A stretch of 9,227 bases of DNA from an uncultured Lachnospiraceae bacterium (GTDB taxonomy: Bacteria; Bacillota; Clostridia; Lachnospirales; Lachnospiraceae): positions 1 to 9,227 of the forward strand of contig CADCOU010000231.1 of the NCBI GenBank assembly GCA_902803155.1, in the 5' to 3' direction. Position 1 is the stretch's first letter. Each line of letters begins with the position of its first letter. A program made the translations under genes and the position numbers. Shown here one piece after another: positions 6,121 to 9,227 of this stretch. The notes beneath the pieces were generated by a model that was not told the origin of the DNA, searched no databases, and saw nothing but the letters and a program-made list of their open reading frames with translations.

Positions 6121-7032
6121 ATGGAAAAAAGAGTCGCGATCCTGACTGACAGCAACAGCGGGATCACGCAGGAAGCCGCAAAGGCACTGGGCATATCCGT
6201 ACTGCCGATGCCGTTCTATATCAACGACCGGCTGTACTACGAAGACATTACCCTCACGCAGGATGAATTCTATGCGCATCTGGAAGAAGATGCGGAGATC
6301 CATACTTCCATGCCGGTCGTCGGAGAGGTTCTGGACCGCTGGGACGCGCTGCTGAAGGAATACGACGAGGTTGTCTATATTCCGATGTCGAGCGGTCTGT
6401 CCAGCTCCTGCATAACCGCGAAGACACTCGCGGATGATTATGACGGACGGGTGCAGGTTGTTGATAATCAGAGGATTTCCGTTACCCAGAGACAGTCTGT
6501 TCTGGATGCTGCAGCGCTCGCAGAGCAGGGGTTTGACGCGGCGGCGATCAGGGAGTATCTGGAGAGAACGAAATCGGAGTCTTCCATCTATATCTATGTA
6601 CCGACGCTGAAGTACCTGAAGAAGGGAGGCAGAGTGACTCCGGCGGCTGCGGCTTTCGGCACACTGCTCCGTATCAAGCCGGTTCTGCAGATCCAGGGCC
6701 AGAAACTGGATGCTTTTGCCAAATGCAGGACAGTGAAGGCGTCCAAGACCACGATGCTCAAGGCGATCGGGGACGATATCCGGGATCGATTCGGCCTGGA
6801 ACAGGGATCCGGTATGTACTGGATCTCCGGTGCCTATTCCGGAGCGCGTGATGATGAGGTCAGGCAGTGGGAAGCCGAGATCCGGGAAGCATATCCGCAC
6901 AGCGAGGTCATCATGCAGCCGCTGTCACTGTCGGTTTCCTGCCATATCGGTCCCGGCGCGCTGGCGGTCACGGTATCGAAGAAGCTTCCTGAAAATCAGG
7001 AGGAGAAGGGCTGCCGGCCGGATGTGCAGTAA
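6121..7032 (+). CDS. DegV family fatty-acid-binding protein
   Basis: A 303-residue soluble protein of the DegV/FakB family, which binds a fatty acid between two alpha/beta domains. FakB members hand it to the kinase FakA for acyl-phosphate formation and membrane lipid synthesis. Family landmarks: TDSNSGI near the N-terminus (residues 9-15, usually TDSxxDL), HTSMP (61-65, usually TSQP), IPMSSGLSSS (87-96), YVPTLKYLKKGGRVT (159-173), the FGTLLRIKPVLQI block after it, and HIGPGALAV starting at residue 275. Length is typical, with a short charged tail. The ATG at 6121 has GGAG 8 nt upstream (6109-6112). No FakA-like gene is in view, so a FakB role is plausible but unproven. It probably begins a unit with the next two genes. 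No clear promoter was found directly upstream. Confidence 0.92.
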   Translation: MEKRVAILTDSNSGITQEAAKALGISVLPMPFYINDRLYYEDITLTQDEFYAHLEEDAEIHTSMPVVGEVLDRWDALLKEYDEVVYIPMSSGLSSSCITAKTLADDYDGRVQVVDNQRISVTQRQSVLDAAALAEQGFDAAAIREYLERTKSESSIYIYVPTLKYLKKGGRVTPAAAAFGTLLRIKPVLQIQGQKLDAFAKCRTVKASKTTMLKAIGDDIRDRFGLEQGSGMYWISGAYSGARDDEVRQWEAEIREAYPHSEVIMQPLSLSVSCHIGPGALAVTVSKKLPENQEEKGCRPDVQ

Positions 7033-7074
7033 AAAGAAGCTTCGCGGCTATGAACTATGTGATCTGTGAAAAGA

Positions 7075-7081
7075 GAGGGGG
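7075..7081 (+). promoter_or_regulatory. Shine-Dalgarno site selecting the ATG at 7090
   Basis: GAGGGGG at 7075-7081 is 8 nt before ATG 7090. An in-frame GTG at 7066 lies upstream of this site and would add 8 polar residues to the N-terminus, so the ATG is preferred. Confidence 0.7.
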
Positions 7082-7089
7082 ATCACAAT

Positions 7090-7665
7090 ATGGGGAGGCT
7101 TTTGAAGGAGGTTTCGGTTTCAAGCGTACTGATCGCGATCGTCGGTCTGGTACTGCTTGTCATGCCGAAGCTGACCAATAAGATCATTGTGTACGGGATC
7201 GGCATCATGCTGGTGATATACGGTGCCGGAAGAATCCTGCGCTATATCAGGCGGAACGCCAGGGACGGACTGATGACGCATGATCTGTCGATCGGGCTTG
7301 TATGCATAGTATCCGGACTGTTCATGCTCCTGTATCCCGGGGTGGTGATCAGTGTCCTGCCGTTTCTGTTCGGGCTGGTACTGCTCTTCGGAGGAGCGAT
7401 GTCCATACAGACCGCGTTTGATGTAAGGCGTTTTCAGGGACCCAGGTGGACGCTGCATCTGATTGCCGGGATCGCGTTTGTGATCGCTGGGATCGAAGCG
7501 ATCCGTAATCCGTTCGGTACGGCTGCAGCACTGACACGCTTTATCGGGATCTGTTTCCTGGTACTGGGAATCTATACCTTTATTGAGAACAGAAAAGTGA
7601 CACAGCTTCGCCGGGAGTTCCGGGGCGGTATCGATATCATTGACGGGGAAGACATCCCGCGCTGA
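7090..7665 (+). CDS. DUF308 / HdeD-like six-helix membrane protein
   Basis: A 191-residue small integral membrane protein with six hydrophobic helices at roughly 9-27, 32-50, 66-82, 86-106, 121-138 and 146-165, resembling the HdeD/DUF308 family. Three helix pairs look like internal repeats, each with a proline-containing turn followed by a glycine-rich helix ending in an aromatic or aliphatic residue: MPKLTNKIIVYGIGIMLVIY (25-44), YPGVVISVLPFLFGLVLLFG (82-101) and NPFGTAAALTRFIGICFLVL (140-159). The basic RRNARDG loop lies after helix 2 and a charged cytosolic tail ends in IDGEDIPR. HdeD of E. coli is linked to acid resistance, but function in Clostridia is unknown. It lies 57 bp after the DegV gene and 36 bp before metG, suggesting cotranscription. 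Confidence 0.82.
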   Translation: MGRLLKEVSVSSVLIAIVGLVLLVMPKLTNKIIVYGIGIMLVIYGAGRILRYIRRNARDGLMTHDLSIGLVCIVSGLFMLLYPGVVISVLPFLFGLVLLFGGAMSIQTAFDVRRFQGPRWTLHLIAGIAFVIAGIEAIRNPFGTAAALTRFIGICFLVLGIYTFIENRKVTQLRREFRGGIDIIDGEDIPR

Positions 7666-7701
7666 GCGGGCAGACTGCATTATAGAAAGAAGGAATATCA
7701 T

Positions 7702-9227
7702 ATGGCAGACAGAGGACCATACTACATCACCACTGCAATCGCTTATTCATCGGGCAAACCGCACATCGGCAATACCTATGAAGCCGTTCTGGCTGATGCG
7801 ATCGCACGCTATAAGAGACTGGAAGGGTATGACGTCGTATTCCAGACCGGAACCGATGAACACGGCCAGAAAAATGAGAATAAGGCCGCTGAAGCGAATA
7901 TGACGCCCCAGGCTTTCGTCGATATGAACTCGGCGGAGATAAAGCGTATCTGGGATCTGATGAATACCAGCTATGACCGCTTTGTCCGCACTACGGATCC
8001 GGAGCATAAAAGAAAGGTCCAGAAGATCTTCAAAAAGCTGTATGATCAGGGAGATATCTACAAAGGCGCCTATGAAGGCTGGTATTGCACACCCTGTGAG
8101 TCTTTCTGGACGGAATCCCAGCTGGATGACGGAAAATGCCCGGACTGCGGCCGTCCGGTCACAAAGGCCAGAGAAGAGGCATATTTCTTTAAGATGAGCA
8201 AATATGCCGACCGTCTGATCGAGCATATCAACACGCACCCGGAGTTTATCCAGCCGGTTGCCCGCAAGAATGAGATGATGAATAATTTCCTTCTGCCGGG
8301 TCTGCAGGATCTGTGCGTGTCGAGAACTTCCTTTACCTGGGGAGTTCCGGTGGACTTCGATCCGAAACATGTCGTCTATGTGTGGCTGGATGCGCTCAGC
8401 AACTACATTACATTTGCGGGGTACGACGCAGACGGTTCTTCGGATGACTATAAGAAATACTGGCCGGCGGATCTGCATCTGATCGGGAAGGACATCATCC
8501 GCTTCCACACGATCTACTGGCCGATCTTTCTGATGGCGCTCGGTGAGCCGCTGCCGAAGCAGGTCTTCGGACATCCGTGGCTGCTGATGGGCGACGGCAA
8601 GATGTCCAAGTCCAAGGGAAATGTCCTTTACGCCGACGAGCTTGCTGAGATCTTCGGAGTGGATGCGGTGCGCTATTTCGTCCTGCATGAGATGCCGTTT
8701 GAGAATGACGGCGTGCTGACCTGGGACCTGTGCGTGGAGAGATTCAATTCGGATCTTGCCAATACACTTGGAAACCTGGTGAACCGTACGATCTCCATGA
8801 CGAACAAATACTTCGGCGGAGAAGTGTGCGCGACCGGTGTGACAGATCTTCAGGTCGCCCCGTCAGGGGTGGTCTCCGAAGACCAGGAGGGAAGCATCGA
8901 CGAGGATCTGAGAAAGACTGTCCTCGAGACTCCGGTGAAGGTCACAGAGAAAATGGGTGCACTGCGTGTAGCGGATGCAATCAGTGAAGTCTTCACGCTC
9001 TTTAAGAGATGCAATAAATACATCGACGAAACTGCTCCGTGGATCCTTGCAAAGGGCGAGGACCAGCTGACGAAGGACCGCCTGAGTCAGGTGCTCTACA
9101 ACCTGGTGGAAGCGCTTGCTGTAGGCGGAGAACTGCTCGAGTCCTTCATGCCGGAGACGGCAGAGAAGATCCTGTCCCAGCTGAACGCCGAAAAGCGCGG
9201 CCTGGACAACATGGCTTCCTTCGGACA
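7702..9227 (+). CDS. metG: Methionyl-tRNA synthetase (3'-truncated by window)
   Basis: The first 508 residues of MetRS, the class I synthetase that charges methionine onto initiator and elongator tRNA. The open frame runs without a stop to the window edge. Landmarks: AYSSGKPHIGNTYE with the HIGH-type motif as HIGN (residues 21-24), TGTDEHGQK, a zinc-knuckle insertion with C129, C132, C146 and C149 (CxxC-x13-CxxC), the methionine-pocket and ATP region HVVYVWLDALSNY, RFHTIYWPIFLMAL, and KMSKS at 300-304. The anticodon-binding helical domain follows (NKYIDETAPWILAK). Full-length relatives have about 650 residues, often with a C-terminal tRNA-binding OB domain, which would lie beyond the edge. 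ATG 7702 has GAAGGA 7 nt upstream. No T-box leader is present in the 36-bp gap, so any T-box control would have to act further upstream. Confidence 0.97.
   Translation, partial: MADRGPYYITTAIAYSSGKPHIGNTYEAVLADAIARYKRLEGYDVVFQTGTDEHGQKNENKAAEANMTPQAFVDMNSAEIKRIWDLMNTSYDRFVRTTDPEHKRKVQKIFKKLYDQGDIYKGAYEGWYCTPCESFWTESQLDDGKCPDCGRPVTKAREEAYFFKMSKYADRLIEHINTHPEFIQPVARKNEMMNNFLLPGLQDLCVSRTSFTWGVPVDFDPKHVVYVWLDALSNYITFAGYDADGSSDDYKKYWPADLHLIGKDIIRFHTIYWPIFLMALGEPLPKQVFGHPWLLMGDGKMSKSKGNVLYADELAEIFGVDAVRYFVLHEMPFENDGVLTWDLCVERFNSDLANTLGNLVNRTISMTNKYFGGEVCATGVTDLQVAPSGVVSEDQEGSIDEDLRKTVLETPVKVTEKMGALRVADAISEVFTLFKRCNKYIDETAPWILAKGEDQLTKDRLSQVLYNLVEALAVGGELLESFMPETAEKILSQLNAEKRGLDNMASFG

Noticed and set aside
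5955..6149. Short + strand open frame across the inverted-repeat element
   Set aside because: Its residues come from perfect palindromes (PPPQPR, RLRGWLAVWRGG), there is no ribosome site, and it overlaps the degV start.
7747..8688. Minus-strand open frame (313 codons) opposite metG
   Set aside because: It is antisense to clearly conserved MetRS sequence and has no recognisable protein features. It is explained by codon bias.

Overview
The window reads as ordinary chromosomal sequence of a Gram-positive, moderately GC-rich Clostridia-type bacterium; Lachnospiraceae is my best guess. This rests on strong AGGAGG-type ribosome binding sites, a near-perfect sigma-A promoter, a MetRS with a clostridial-style HIGN motif, and a DegV-family protein. 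No mobile element, CRISPR array, tRNA or rRNA was found. The placement is inferred from protein style and not from a database match.

Bases 1-4223 hold a sugar ABC importer of the YtfQ-YtfR-YtfT-YjfF type: the C-terminal part of the periplasmic-type binding protein, a double-domain ATPase, and two different permease subunits. The binding-protein gene is separated from the ATPase gene by a hairpin and an intrinsic terminator, which probably lets the binding protein be made in excess. The ATPase and first permease genes overlap by 4 bp, and the second permease follows after 17 bp. A terminator at about 4248-4278 closes the unit. The E. coli relative imports galactofuranose and the Bifidobacterium FruEKFG relative imports fructose, so the substrate here is open.

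Bases 4281-5870 form a separate unit: a strong promoter (TTTACA-17-TATAAT), a leader of about 170 nt rich in nested inverted repeats, murA (UDP-GlcNAc enolpyruvyl transferase, first committed step of peptidoglycan synthesis), and a strong terminator.

Bases 5871-6120 contain no gene. They carry an elaborate set of inverted repeats (5921-6068), including a long interrupted stem that closes a three-way junction. This is the most unexplained sequence in the window and could be a structured RNA or a palindromic interspersed repeat.

Bases 6121-9227 hold a same-strand cluster: degV-family fatty-acid-binding protein, a six-helix DUF308/HdeD-like membrane protein, and metG (methionyl-tRNA synthetase), which runs off the right edge. 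Gaps are 57 and 36 bp with no visible terminator, so the three are probably cotranscribed.

All genes are on the + strand. Protein-level calls are solid. The main novelty candidates are the two structured non-coding regions, and no clearly new protein system is visible.
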